From the NCBI GenBank assembly GCA_950022655.1, contig OX465582.1, forward strand, positions 97,168,704 to 97,232,703: a stretch of 64,000 nt of DNA. Direction: 5' to 3'. The position numbers were made by a program, and so were the translations under genes. The notes below the pieces were generated by a model that ran no database searches, was not told the DNA's origin, and saw nothing but the letters and a program-made list of their open reading frames with translations. The number at the start of each line of letters is the position of its first letter. Position 1 is the stretch's first letter. Below are positions 1 to 9,930 of the stretch, piece after piece. Source of the stretch: Alentia gelatinosa. Taxonomy: Eukaryota > Annelida > Polychaeta > Phyllodocida > Polynoidae.

Positions 1-809
1 ATATCGCCCATTACGATACCCCAACGGTACTGGACGATGTATGTCACCCCCACGAGCAATTATCAAACGCAGATGAACGATATCTCACTCAGGTGGAACC
101 AGACCTTTTTAGAGAGAGAAATTACCCCGAGCCTTACGAAGGGTGTCCCTTAAGCGGGGTTCAAATGCACATATTTTTTTTCATTAAATGAAGTTTTATG
201 ACAGAGGCATTCGCCCATTTGCGACCTTTCATGCAAAAGTCTAAAGACTGTACATAGGTACAGGACATGGTACAGGGACATTACAAGCAGGCAAGCCATT
301 CATTTATAATTATAGCACTTTTCTGTTGATAACGTATCTACAAGTGATGCTCTTTTGATCATATTATATTCAACAGTTCCGCCTTGATTTCTCGTTTGGA
401 AATCTCACCTCTAGGTAAATCTTGTATTTGGGGACAAAGCTTATCCCATAGTTGTACCCTGATAAAGAGAGGTGACCTTAAATATTTATTTCCATTCGTT
501 TCTTTTTAAATTTATACCCTAGTTTTTTCAGCATTTAGGGTGATTTGGGAATCACTTACAATACAATTCTCATCATTTTCAGTCAACCATTTGACTATGT
601 GTTTGAACATGTGTTTCTCGACGATATTCAAGAGTTCTAATCCTACATCTAGAATACATCTCATTTCTGCTCATATCTGTTGCCCTACGTACACCAATTA
701 CTTCATGTATTTACTATAGTAGCTACCAGCACCCTTTGCGTGCACGATGGCAAATGCGGTGTCTTTCGTGCAGACAGAGCAACGACAATATCTTTTAACT
801 ACATATATG

Positions 810-840
<31 letters not shown>

Positions 841-2200
841 ATGTACAATCATTGAGGTACAGGGGAGAGACTTGTGCATGTGTCACGGCACCTCTACACC
901 TCCCCTGATCCGCCCCACCTCCTCAGTAACCTCTTTTCTCCCAACCTTTACGATGCGACCGTCGCCAAGCCCTCACGTGATCGAGCCTGGATCACGTGAC
1001 AATCTTCTCATCCAGACACGTGACCGTCTCGCGTCTGAAACAGTCAAAATATGTAGAGGCATGAATGTAGACAAAGTCGTGAGGGCTGGAGACGTGTGAT
1101 GGTGGAAGGGGTGAGGGTGATAGTGATTGGGGTTGAAGAGGTGGCGGAATATGGGGTTAAAGGTCACAGAGAGCTACGATTTGATATTTAGCCAATATAA
1201 CGCTGTTACCGTTACGATGCCTTGCCTCAGAAAGAGTACTGTTTCTTTGTCGCCGGTAAAGGAACATCCTTGTTCCGAATCAGTTAAGTGGGAATTGAAA
1301 TGAAGAATCGGCATGTCGATTTCCTAGGCCAGGATCATACCTAAAAAGTTAAGTGGTGGCACTTGTAGTGGTATTAGCAGGATAGCTCATCTGTCTAGCT
1401 ATATAACTAAGAACTGTAAAAGTCCAAGTTCACACTTATTACATCACATTACTGATTTATATAGTCATCACTGTATCCTAAGTAGCTGTACTGAATGAGA
1501 TCTAACTTGACCTTGGGCCTATATACACGATTCACCCCTACTCTGTATAGACTATAAGAACTAAGGATTTTCGACTGTGTAACCCGCAGAGGGACCAGGT
1601 GGAAGATCGGCCGTTTGCCGAACCTGGCTATGCTATTGTGCTCAACCCTAATGAAAACCAATAATAAAAAAAGAAAAAAAAAGGCGTCCACAGAGGTTCC
1701 GCTACCCTACAATAGACCTTATCAAAGGCCCAGCCCCATTGGACCTACTACAGTCAATAACTACCACACCTGAGAGCATTCACCTGATGGCCAGGTCTCA
1801 GGAGGTGTGAAAGCTGTGAAAATTCCAGGCTGTGCCATTGGCCTAGGTGTAGTTCTGATACTTTGTAAAGCGTGAGGGATGAAAAGTAATATGATATAGA
1901 AATAAAGTTCTGCACCTAGACTTATTACGTAGTGCTGCCATAGGTGTTGAGACCAATCCGTCGCATCAGAGCGGCATATCCCGGATTTTCCCTGCGATTG
2001 AGTATGATAAATCCATCGCAATAGCGGGGTCATAAAACGTGTGCGACAATCACATCGCACCAGTGTGACCGGGCCTGCATCATGGTGCATTTTCCTCGGG
2101 TATATCAGCCACGGTCTAGCTCAGTGGACGCTGGGCCTTATACGCATCAGACATTAATATTTATTCTGGAATTGATGTACTTTGAACAATACCAAGGGCC
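1..2200. other. Non-coding DNA with E-box cluster and AT microsatellite
   Basis: No convincing exon is visible. An (AT)n run lies at about 809-838. The open frames across it encode repeated Ile-Tyr and are products of the microsatellite. Around 130-160 there is a short CCCTTAAGCGGGGTT-type word that recurs inverted near 23000-23035, so it belongs to a dispersed repeat. Confidence 0.5.
974..1022. promoter_or_regulatory. Cluster of three CACGTG E-boxes
   Basis: CACGTG occurs at 974-979, 993-998 and 1017-1022, three palindromic E-boxes within 49 bp. The flanks are TCACGTGA, TCACGTGA and ACACGTGA, which fit the preference of bHLH-ZIP factors of the USF/MITF/TFE type (family knowledge). The surrounding 880-1170 segment is more C-rich than its neighbours. 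No exon could be tied to it, so a promoter or enhancer role is inferred. Confidence 0.4.
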
Positions 2201-2227
2201 CCAATCAACCGACCTGAAATACGCCCT

Positions 2228-2490
2228 GAGCGTTTTTACTCTACAGAAGGGACCCGGAATTGCATCTCTCGCCATTGTGTTGCCAAAATGTACCTTTGAA
2301 CTTTAAAGAACCCATAAATGGTCACAATTGAATGAAACAAAAGAACAAATTATTGGGAGTTTTCCGAGCGTTTTCTTTCTATAGAAGTGTACCGGAATGG
2401 CGTCTCTTACCATTCCGTTGCAAAAATGTTACTTTGAACGTTAAACTATCCGTAAATGGTCACAATTCAATGAAACAATAGGAAGAAATG
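2228..2490. repeat. Diverged tandem duplication, period about 138 bp
   Basis: A unit starting GAGCG at 2228 is repeated from 2366. Both units contain the same order of landmarks: a CTCT(C/T)(G/A)CCATT segment, a CAAAAATGT-like segment, AAATGGTCACAATT and ATGAAACAA. The copies differ by scattered substitutions, so the duplication is old. No coding capacity is evident. Confidence 0.7.
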
Positions 2491-3149
2491 TTGGAGGAAG
2501 CCAACACTAATCAATTCATAACTTTTACTCAAATGCTGCATAAATGGCTTCAAAGTGGACCATACAGATGTAGGTACATATTGTGTCACAAAGTCTCTAT
2601 GTACACATCTACACTTTTCATTGTGCAGCTCCCTTAACATGTCTGTCCCCCCACTTCCACCCATAACAATGACAAGGTATATAGTGATCCAGCGCTGCAC
2701 AGCTAAACATCTTCTTTTGATAACTTCTATTTTGATTGAAAATTCGAGTAGGCATGTGACCCTGCATTGACACTGAACGATTATAGGCGGCGATTCCTTT
2801 TTGCACCACCTGACGACTTTCAGCTGTCAATGGTTAGAAATCGGTACATATACAAAGTGTAAACGATTGAGGAAATTCTTGGATTGAAGACAATTGCGAT
2901 TGGATTACGCAATCGAGAACCCCCTGACGACTATTGGGTAGACCAACTACAATCGTCAGGTTTTAGTCGTCTTGTGTGAAGTCCAGGTGAGGTGCCTATA
3001 CAGGTCTGAACTGTCTAAACTTTATAGTTGCTGATTATCTTGGTTTTAACATGGAGAAAGATAAGCATATTATAGTTAGGCCTGCCAATGTATTATTGTG
3101 TATACAAGTTGGGTATACCTGTGCTATCTAAGCTATATCTAATGTATTA

Positions 3150-3186
3150 TTGAGTTGATACATATATATATATATATATATATATG
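3150..3186. repeat. (AT)n microsatellite
   Basis: An alternating TA run of about 27 bases lies near 3160-3186. Confidence 0.9.
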
Positions 3187-3356
3187 TATGACATACCAAA
3201 TTGGAACTGGAATACCAAGTATACGTTGCCAGGGGTATGTTTGGCTGCAAGCATTCCGTAACCTCGTAGATAACGCGCGACCTATGGAAAAAGGCCTATT
3301 CACATCTGGCTCCAAATTCAGGGATACTATGAGACCCGCGATGATTCTATAGGTCC

Positions 3357-3448
3357 GTTTCCATTGGCCGATCTCCCGTCACCGATCTACGGTCAGGAAC
3401 CACCAACGGACTTTTGGCACTGCTGACCCAAAATCGGTCAATGGAAAC
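3357..3448. mobile_element. Short foldback element, TTTCCATTGGCC ends
   Basis: The ends GTTTCCATTGGCCGAT (3357-3372) and ATCGGTCAATGGAAAC (3433-3448) are inverted copies with one mismatch. The interior contains CACCGATCTACGGTCAGGAACCA. The same word, with one change, appears inside the foldback at 32337-32540, so both are members of one non-autonomous family. Confidence 0.65.
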
Positions 3449-3599
3449 GACCCAGCTCGTGAAATGATCCACAACCTTTTCTGTTTAGATTATGCAATGT
3501 GGCACCACTCACCGCTGGGTGAAAGGTTGGTCACTGAGTGAAATCTACTACCCTTCTATATAGATGCACAGTGAGTGGCACCACCGACATTATCTCACC

Positions 3600-3948
3600 C
3601 CTGGTACAAGCTTCGCCATAGAAATAACATTAGGAAAAAATACTCAATGATCACCCCCATAAAGTGACAATACTACGCTAGGCCGTGGCGTAGTGAATTT
3701 GAGATGATGTCATATGGATTCGCTAGGTATATTCGAGCTATTCTGATATTCTGATACTATCTAACATCATAGAAAGGGGTGAGATAAATCCAGAACCGCA
3801 CTCGAATCGTAAAATAGACAATACTCCACTCGTTTGGATGTGCCATAATCGTCACTCGGCTTTGCCTCGATGACGATGCGGGCACATCCAAACTCGTGGA
3901 GTATTGTCTATTTGTACGATTCTCGATGCAGTTCTATATAAGACTTTC
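3600..3948. mobile_element. Foldback element family B, copy 1 (layered palindrome)
   Basis: The copy starts near CTGGTACAAGCTT and ends in a long hairpin at 3787-3940. The stem is about 60 bp per arm. Its apex, CACTCGGCTTTGCCTCGATGA without the last base, sits at 3853-3872. A second full copy lies at 48650-49000. Both carry the same non-palindromic left half, with a ...ACTACGC(T/C)A(G/C)... segment, before the hairpin. No open frame. The hairpin arms carry symmetric ACTCGT words in direct orientation at about 3832 and 3894. Confidence 0.75.
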
Positions 3949-4094
3949 TCGGTACCTCAAAAGATTTACACCCTTTTCGTCTGCCAATGGAAACATGCCT
4001 TATTAACGCCAGGGACTGATAAACGCTGGGACCGTTGTTCCCCCCTCCCCCGCCTCCCCCACCACCCGCTTCCAGGTTCCAGGTGCGCCTGCGC

Positions 4095-4290
4095 AACCGG
4101 AACATCTTTCATGGCGCATGCGTGCGGGACGCGGGCATGTCGCGTCCAGATTTGCCGCCAGGTGGAGGCACCAGGGGTCACAGGTCACGTGTCTGCTTTG
4201 TTGTGATTGAACATGACGCTTTTTACGTCGGGGCCTCTCCCTCCCTCCCCATCACGTGTCTAGGGTATATAAGCAAACATAATTTCGTCC
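4095..4290 (+). promoter_or_regulatory. Promoter-like GC-rich block with NRF1-like site, E-box and TATA box
   Basis: Visible elements in order are a C-rich run (4039-4068), GCGCATGCGTGCG resembling an NRF1 palindrome (about 4114-4126), GGTCACGTGTCTG containing CACGTG (about 4184-4194), TTTTTACGTCG, a second CACGTG (about 4254), and GGTATATAAGC (about 4263-4273). A TATA box here would place a plus-strand start near 4295. I found no clear exon downstream, so the gene it would serve is unknown. The proline-rich frames across this block are composition artefacts. Confidence 0.4.
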
Positions 4291-4996
4291 AGAAAATTTG
4301 ACGGTTTATGAGGCTCAGATTTGAGGCTTTCACCCATTCTACTGAAAGGTGATGGGTAAATTGCGGTTTGCCGTAAGCGAGGCAGTTTATGTTTAAATTG
4401 GGTGGGCTAGAAATATCGCGTTTATATAGGCTCTCCACCATATGGTTGTTGGTAGTGTGCGGGTATTGGCCAACTTGGAGACAAATTAAGGTATTGAATT
4501 TACACCACAACAGCTCTGTGTGACTTTGTGTGACCTTCAACTGAAAATATATTTCGGTTGTTATTTTACGCTCTTCAGTGTCACATCCATTCATCGCGAA
4601 CTCCTGATCAGTCAAAACATTGTGTTGCTACTTTGGTAGTATGATAAACTTCCACAAATTACAAATAAGCAGCATGATTTACCTGTGGCCATATCTCCTA
4701 CGTATATACTGCCCACTCCTACCCATGTCGTATTTATAGCCGTAAAACACGTACATTGTATTCTGGATTTGTACCTGGCGTACGGGGTATTTACGGCGGC
4801 AAAATCCAACAAATTGCCCAAAAGCGAAGGCAAAAAATGGCAATTTTTATGGTATATGATAATATGAAAACAGGTATACTGTGACTGTACGTGATAAATA
4901 CTTGAAAAACATGACTATCAGATTTCAAATATTGCATAATACAAAATACTAAATAGGCATACATGTAAGATATGATACGTGCGTAACAATTTTCAC

Positions 4997-5192
4997 CTAA
5001 TAAATCGGTAAAGAAACATCAACCGACTAGTCTCGTTAGCTATGAACGAACTCGGATTCTCTCGGTGCATTCTCAAGATATCACAAGCGAATTGCATTGT
5101 TAAAAGTTCTTGTCCTCTGTGGTCATTTCCAACAAGTTCTGACAATGCTTTGCTGTGGTATTTCGAAATGTTCGGCTTCAAACCACTTCCTA
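4997..5192 (-). CDS. Exon-like segment, unrecognised protein
   Basis: Read on the minus strand, a polypyrimidine-like stretch ending ...CCCTTTGACAG precedes an open stretch of 65 codons that ends ATTAG before GTGAAA, a weak donor. The translation contains the segments KYHSKALSELVGNDHRGQE and CDILRMHRENPSSF, then a hydrophobic-aromatic end LMFLYRFI. Its composition is balanced and protein-like, unlike the neighbouring AT-rich frames. I do not recognise the family and no partner exon was found. It may equally be a fragment of a decayed transposon gene. Confidence 0.3.
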
Positions 5193-5199
5193 CTGTCAA

Positions 5200-6180
5200 A
5201 GGGTGGTAGTAATAATCTTTACATATCAGAATGATTATCTTGATTGTACATACGTATCACTTATACTTCGGCAAAATGGAAATTGTCTCTAAAGTATTCA
5301 TTTTTTGTGATGCAATTGTGTGTATTATGAATTATCTGATAGGATGGCAATTTTTCTTAACCCTCTACTTCTTTATTGTTTCCGATAATTTGCATTTGTA
5401 GATATGCTAGCATTATTTCGTGTAGTAAACCTCCGGTCATCTAGAATCGACATCAAATGAAGCCGGAATACCTCAGGCGCCGCCATTAACGTAAAGCATG
5501 ATGGGAATTTGACATGGAGACGCTATCTCGCGATGTTTCGCGGGAACAATACCTGTGCTACCACCCAGCGAACACACCGTCTGCTGTGTTAGCAAGGCGG
5601 GAATCAAAGCAAACAGCTACACGCCAATCTAATGCCGTCATTACTGTTATAAACACCGATGAATATGTATGTATATATATATATATATATATATAATATA
5701 TGTATATGAATCTTGCCTCGTCAATAAAAACTTTCCCCCCCCAAAAAAAAATTATATATGTATATAATGTTAATTATCCATTCATATGTATTCATATACA
5801 TATGACATACATATGTACATGTATATATATTTTTATATTATTATATTCATTATCCATTTCTGTGTAATACAGTTCTTCCTATCGGGCATTATCACACCCT
5901 CATGGACCTAACTTAAAGAAGGAAATGCGATGCAATATGATAAAAAGTTTATTTAGTTAAAGAGGAAATTAGTGTTCGTGTCCATGTCTATGTTGTGTGA
6001 TAGGGAGCAGTAACGGCAGGTGAGGTATGCCTCAGTGGCGTTGCTCTTTGATGTTACATGTCAGTGGAGCCCACATCATCACCACACCTCACAATATGGC
6101 ACGGTCACCCCCTCCCCAACCTCCGGCGCACTAAACCTCGCAGTTCACCGCACAAATAAAAGAAACTCCAAAACGTTTTG
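5200..6180. other. Non-coding stretch with (AT)n tracts
   Basis: Holds an (AT)n run at about 5668-5698 and further TATATG-rich sequence to 5840. Around 5477-5535 a CGCCGCCATT word and CTCGCGA/TCGCGGGA words form a small CpG-rich patch that could be promoter-like. No gene was identified. Confidence 0.4.
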
Positions 6181-6349
6181 ATAGTAATTGTTCCAAAATA
6201 TGTTGCACACACATGAAAGCAGATTGTATACCATGCACATATCGTCACTGTCTTTGTCATTGTTATTCACGAATCCCGTACTATATTGGTTAGATAGAGC
6301 TGAGCGCTACCATACTCCAAACTTGATTGTCCGCCGCGACTGTCACAAC

Positions 6350-6530
6350 TCTGTTCTGACTAAAAGGTTGGTATGGTTCATTTCAGGCCTTGTCCATGAA
6401 TTCCCACTCTCGGATGAAGCAGTTTTGTTTCCACGTGGGTTTTAAGAGCTGAAACACCCATCAAGAAATATCTATAGCTCACAAAATTGATAATAAAGTA
6501 TCCCTCTATGATTATCTTATTCAAAATACT
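6350..6530. repeat. Dispersed repeat family (three copies in window), copy 1
   Basis: The landmarks AGGTTGGTA(T/C)GG, GGCCTTGTCCA, AATTC(C/T)CACTCTCGG, GAGCTGAAA and ATAGCTCACAAA recur in order at about 34345-34480 (partial) and 34695-34870. Order and spacing are conserved but bases are diverged. No terminal repeats were identified. Confidence 0.6.
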
Positions 6531-6696
6531 AATAAAAAAAACAACCCAAAAAAACCCAACAAGAATATGGAAAAATAGCTTCAAGAGTAGGACTGTGGAA
6601 AAATAGCTTCCAGAGTAGAAATGTGGAAAAATAGCTTCAATGAGAGTCACAAACACTTACAACTTGTAAGTCAGGGTGCCCATGGATTTAACCCGA

Positions 6697-6809
6697 CCAG
6701 AGCTGTCGTAATGTAGCTCTGGTGGCCAGTGTACCCCAAACCTGATTTGTTTGACCTGTGGTCCTTATGAGTACACTGACCGCCAGAGCTACACTACGTA
6801 AGCTCTGGT
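6697..6809. mobile_element. Foldback element with GGCCAGTGTAC arms
   Basis: The left arm (6697-6733) contains GTAGCTCTGGTGGCCAGTGT. The right arm (6771-6809) contains its inverted counterpart, GTACACTGACCGCCAGAGCT. A half copy without the partner arm lies at about 34655-34695, next to another dispersed repeat. Confidence 0.65.
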
Positions 6810-6872
6810 CGAATCCGATCTGAACAATCTTGACTTGACTTGCACTCGCCTAGCTGATCTTCTTACTACCAG

Positions 6873-7061
6873 ACTCAGATGCTCTGCTTAAAGAGTGGAT
6901 CATTCTTACAGCATATCTTTTGTCACGGCAGTCTCTTTCGCAACAGGCTATTGGTGTGGTTGAAGACTGCAGTGCTCTCGAAGCTCCTTGGCCATATTAT
7001 TGCTTTCTTTATTGATTATCTTGATAAAGGGACCATGAAGTTAGACCGTGTTATCAATGAG
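6873..7061 (+). CDS. Candidate internal exon, possibly RNF213-like
   Basis: A good acceptor (...CTTACTACCAG) precedes 63 open codons that end exactly at GAG before GTAAGT, a consensus donor; the exon would be phase 0 at both ends. The peptide contains HGSLFRNRLLVWLKTAVL followed by GHIIAFFIDYLDKGT. This layout (aromatic-Arg, amphipathic helix, then an h-A-h-h-D pattern) recalls, from memory only, a stretch of the giant AAA+/E3 ligase RNF213. The resemblance is weak and cannot be verified here. No second exon was assigned with confidence; the frame at 7067-7288 just downstream contains LPFGGSSTGVAA but no good splice sites. Confidence 0.35.
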
Positions 7062-7289
7062 GTAAGTTGATAATGCTACACTGCATTGAGATAATTGTCT
7101 CGAGCCCTCAGACAAGAAAGCGATCGGACCAGACCAACCCCAAAGTTGGAGACAGGGGTTGGTTGCCAATCCATCCTTATGAGCTGCCCTTCGGCGGGTC
7201 GTCGACAGGTGTCGCTGCAGTGCTGTGTGATGAGATTGACTTTCATGCAACTGACGGCGTGCAGGCTCCCCTGGATAATTTACTTTAAT

Positions 7290-8450
7290 ATTGCATGCAG
7301 TCGTGTACATCATCTTAACTCTCTTTTTTGTGGTCCTACGGTCATTATCAGAAGTAAAATTATGAAATAATCAACCAGGGAAAAAACTGTGGATTGTCGA
7401 AATACAATTTAAAACGTGCATGTTTGGAACCATTAGAAATATACACAGTCCGCTTGACGATAACAATAAGTAGTTTCACCTGTTACCTTTTAAAATCACG
7501 AGCATACAACACCAGTAGTCTTTGCGGATGTATCGACTATAAAAAGTACACAATAACAAGTGATACATAGGTATAACTGGTCGTAAAATGCATCGCTATG
7601 AGCTGGTGGTATTGCAACAGTATCATGTCGGAAATGCATTAATATTGTGAAGGCTCAAACCTCATATCATACTTTTTAGGTGATTCCATAAAGACATTCA
7701 TAACACGTGATGCTTAATCTTGGTTATACTAAAGGTGCATGTGAATGCATTATTTCGTGCCACTGGACGACCTTTGATCAGCTGTACTACAGGAGCCTAT
7801 TGAAAAACGTAATCTCAATTCAGAGTCACAAAATATACCAACTTTGACCCCTGAACCAGAATGATTTAAAACATATGATATTGTTTAAAAATATTTTCAT
7901 AAAATGTGGATTTTTATCCATAATTTCCATTTTGGGCTATACAAATATATTTCTGGGAAATGCTAGTTGTTGTTTTTTTTTGTTTTTTTTTTAATTTCAG
8001 GAAATGCACACAGTACAGGGCATTCTGGACTTGGCAGGTTTTTTGTGCCCTCTTACAAACAAATACATAGTAGTTAGGCGTGGAACAACACATGTCACTG
8101 CGATACAGATATATACAAAGTCAGTACAATGGATGAGATGATGACAATGGTTAAGCACATGCGCTACATTAGGTGTTGTCTCTGTCGAAAACTACTTTAC
8201 TTTTCATCTTTGCATATATCTTGAATTGGTACATCGATATATTGTCTTGTATTTCGATAGGTAACTTTGCTCTGTCCTTCAGAATGCACTTTAATCGATT
8301 TAAGCAGCTAGCGATTTGCATTATAAGTATATCATCAAAGAGCTCCAGTAGATAGTAGAATGTCGATAGTAGAATACGCTACAGTCAGCAGACAAAGACA
8401 TCCTGAGCTGGCTAGTACTTGTCTTATCATATCCAAAGTTGTTGCTGCTC
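7290..8450. other. Non-coding stretch upstream of retrotransposon 1
   Basis: AT-rich, with a T-rich run at about 7970-7995 and no exon-like frame. It ends at the left target flank of the Ngaro-type element. Confidence 0.5.
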
Positions 8451-8589
8451 ATTGAGGCTAATTGGAAATTGGTAGTAATTCTACGGGAGGAATGAGTGGC
8501 GCCACCTAGCGCTTACGCGATCGCGTCGCAGATGCGCACAGTACTCCACAGAGGGCGCCTCCAGCGATCTTCAAGCCAGCGTTTGCTTC
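8451..8589 (+). repeat. A1 split direct repeat
   Basis: 139 bp, identical by eye to A2 at 12741-12879. It starts ATTGAGGCTAATTGG and ends GTTTGCTTC. It should hold the 5' transcription start of the element. Confidence 0.95.
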
Positions 8590-8628
8590 GGAAGCTAATT
8601 TAAGTGCTCGCTCAAATCACTCGCAAAG

Positions 8629-9878
8629 ATGGGTAAAAACACTCCAAAGCGAAGAACGAAGGACCAGACGAAGGTAGTTGAAGACCAGGAAAACGACGAT
8701 GTTGTTTTTAGCGACAAGTTCGCGAGCTTCGACAGAAGGTTTAGCGTTTTGGAAACGGCACTCGCAGAGATAGCGGCAAAGCTGAACGGCAATGGCGCCT
8801 GCACAGATCCAGGCACCTCAGCAAATAAGACCACATCGCCTCCCTCGATGCAAGCGCCAACGGCCGAGACACTCCAGCCTCGAGTTCTCCAGGGCATCAC
8901 AGACGGTATGGAGAATGCTTTCATCGAAAAAGTGGTGGCATCGGCCCCCGCTCAACAAGGAGGAGTCCCGGCTGCGTTGGCATCCTACGCGGGAACGTCG
9001 GCCGCTACGCTGGGCACCATGGCACCCGACAACACGGCGGCAGCGCTCGCACGGCCGGCATCCCAGGGCACCACATTCCAAGCCACGCTCTTGGAGCAGA
9101 GGCGGGCGGCAGCCTTGGTGCCGCCTATGACCGTTAGGCCGGCTAGGCCCGACGACAAGGTGGAGGACCAGGTACGCAAGATACTGGAGACCACGGCCTC
9201 GAGGGTCAATGAAGCCGGTAAATATAAATTTTCCCCCCATTTATATGTGCATCGAGGCCCGGAGAGAGCGAAGACAGGCCTGAACGAACTCACATTGGCA
9301 GAATATGCATGGGCATTATTGCGAATTATAAATGCAGTGATTTCCCCCCCCAATACGTGGCACCTCTGGTGGCACACCTGGAGGATGTCCTCGAGGACGC
9401 CCGGGAGTTCGACTTCGCACAGGTCCAGAGGTGGTCCGAGCGGGTATTTGCGATGGTCAGCGAGGGCCGCCTACGCTTAGGCTGGCTTGAGGACAATCGT
9501 ATTCAGCTGCTCAGGGTGGCGATCTCACAGGTCTATGCAGGCCGCATAACTTATGCAGTCGATAATGCCAAGGGTAAAAAGGCTAGGGACGACACAGCAA
9601 GGCCGTGCCAGCTGTTCAACAAATCGGGGGGGTGTGATAAGCCCCCCGGGCACGTGGAATCGGGCATTCGCATGAACCACATCTGTGCTTACTGTGCGGT
9701 ATATACGGGGGCCTCCAACGGCCACTCGGAGATTGCATGCAGAGTAATACAGAGGAATCTAAGCGCGGCAAGTCCCGCAAGCGCTTCACGCATCTCGGAT
9801 CAAGTCTCCACTCCCCCCGCCAGGTTTTTCGTCGGTAGGCGAGGCGCCTCCTCAGCCGTCCCGCCTCGCTTCAGCTGA
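8629..9878 (+). pseudogene. gag-like ORF1 of retrotransposon 1, frameshifted
   Basis: The start at 8629 (GCAAAGATGG) opens 39 bases after A1. The frame runs into a C8 tract at about 9343-9351 and leaves the correct frame there; the continuation is in the next frame to the stop at 9878. N-terminal part: a charged region, then a long Ala/Pro/Thr-rich linker, then a conserved domain with EYAWALLRI and, after the shift, HLEDVLEDAREFDF and RWSERVFAMV. Near the C terminus is a zinc-binding module: C-x7-C (RPCQLFNKSGGC), His residues, HICAYC, then His and Cys. The same layout occurs in ORF1 of the element at 59080-60159. Role inferred: RNA-binding particle protein. The homopolymer shift is most likely decay or a sequencing error. 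Confidence 0.75.
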
Positions 9879-9930
9879 CAATGTACAAGAGTCATTATTA
9901 TTTTGTTTACCCGCGCCTACGGCCTACACT

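Noticed and set aside
698..886. Frames with Ile-Tyr repeats, also at 3155-3352 and 5514-5696
   Set aside because: They are translations of (AT)n microsatellites.
3908..4301. Overlapping Pro/Gly-rich frames on both strands
   Set aside because: Caused by a C-rich promoter-like block; no domain or splice support.
7067..7288. Amidase signature, suggested by LPFGGSSTGVAA
   Set aside because: The rest of the frame lacks the catalytic context and no splice borders support an exon.
8595..9377. Antisense frames over the gag-like gene of element 1
   Set aside because: Shadows of a GC-rich coding strand; the sense frame has the conserved zinc module.
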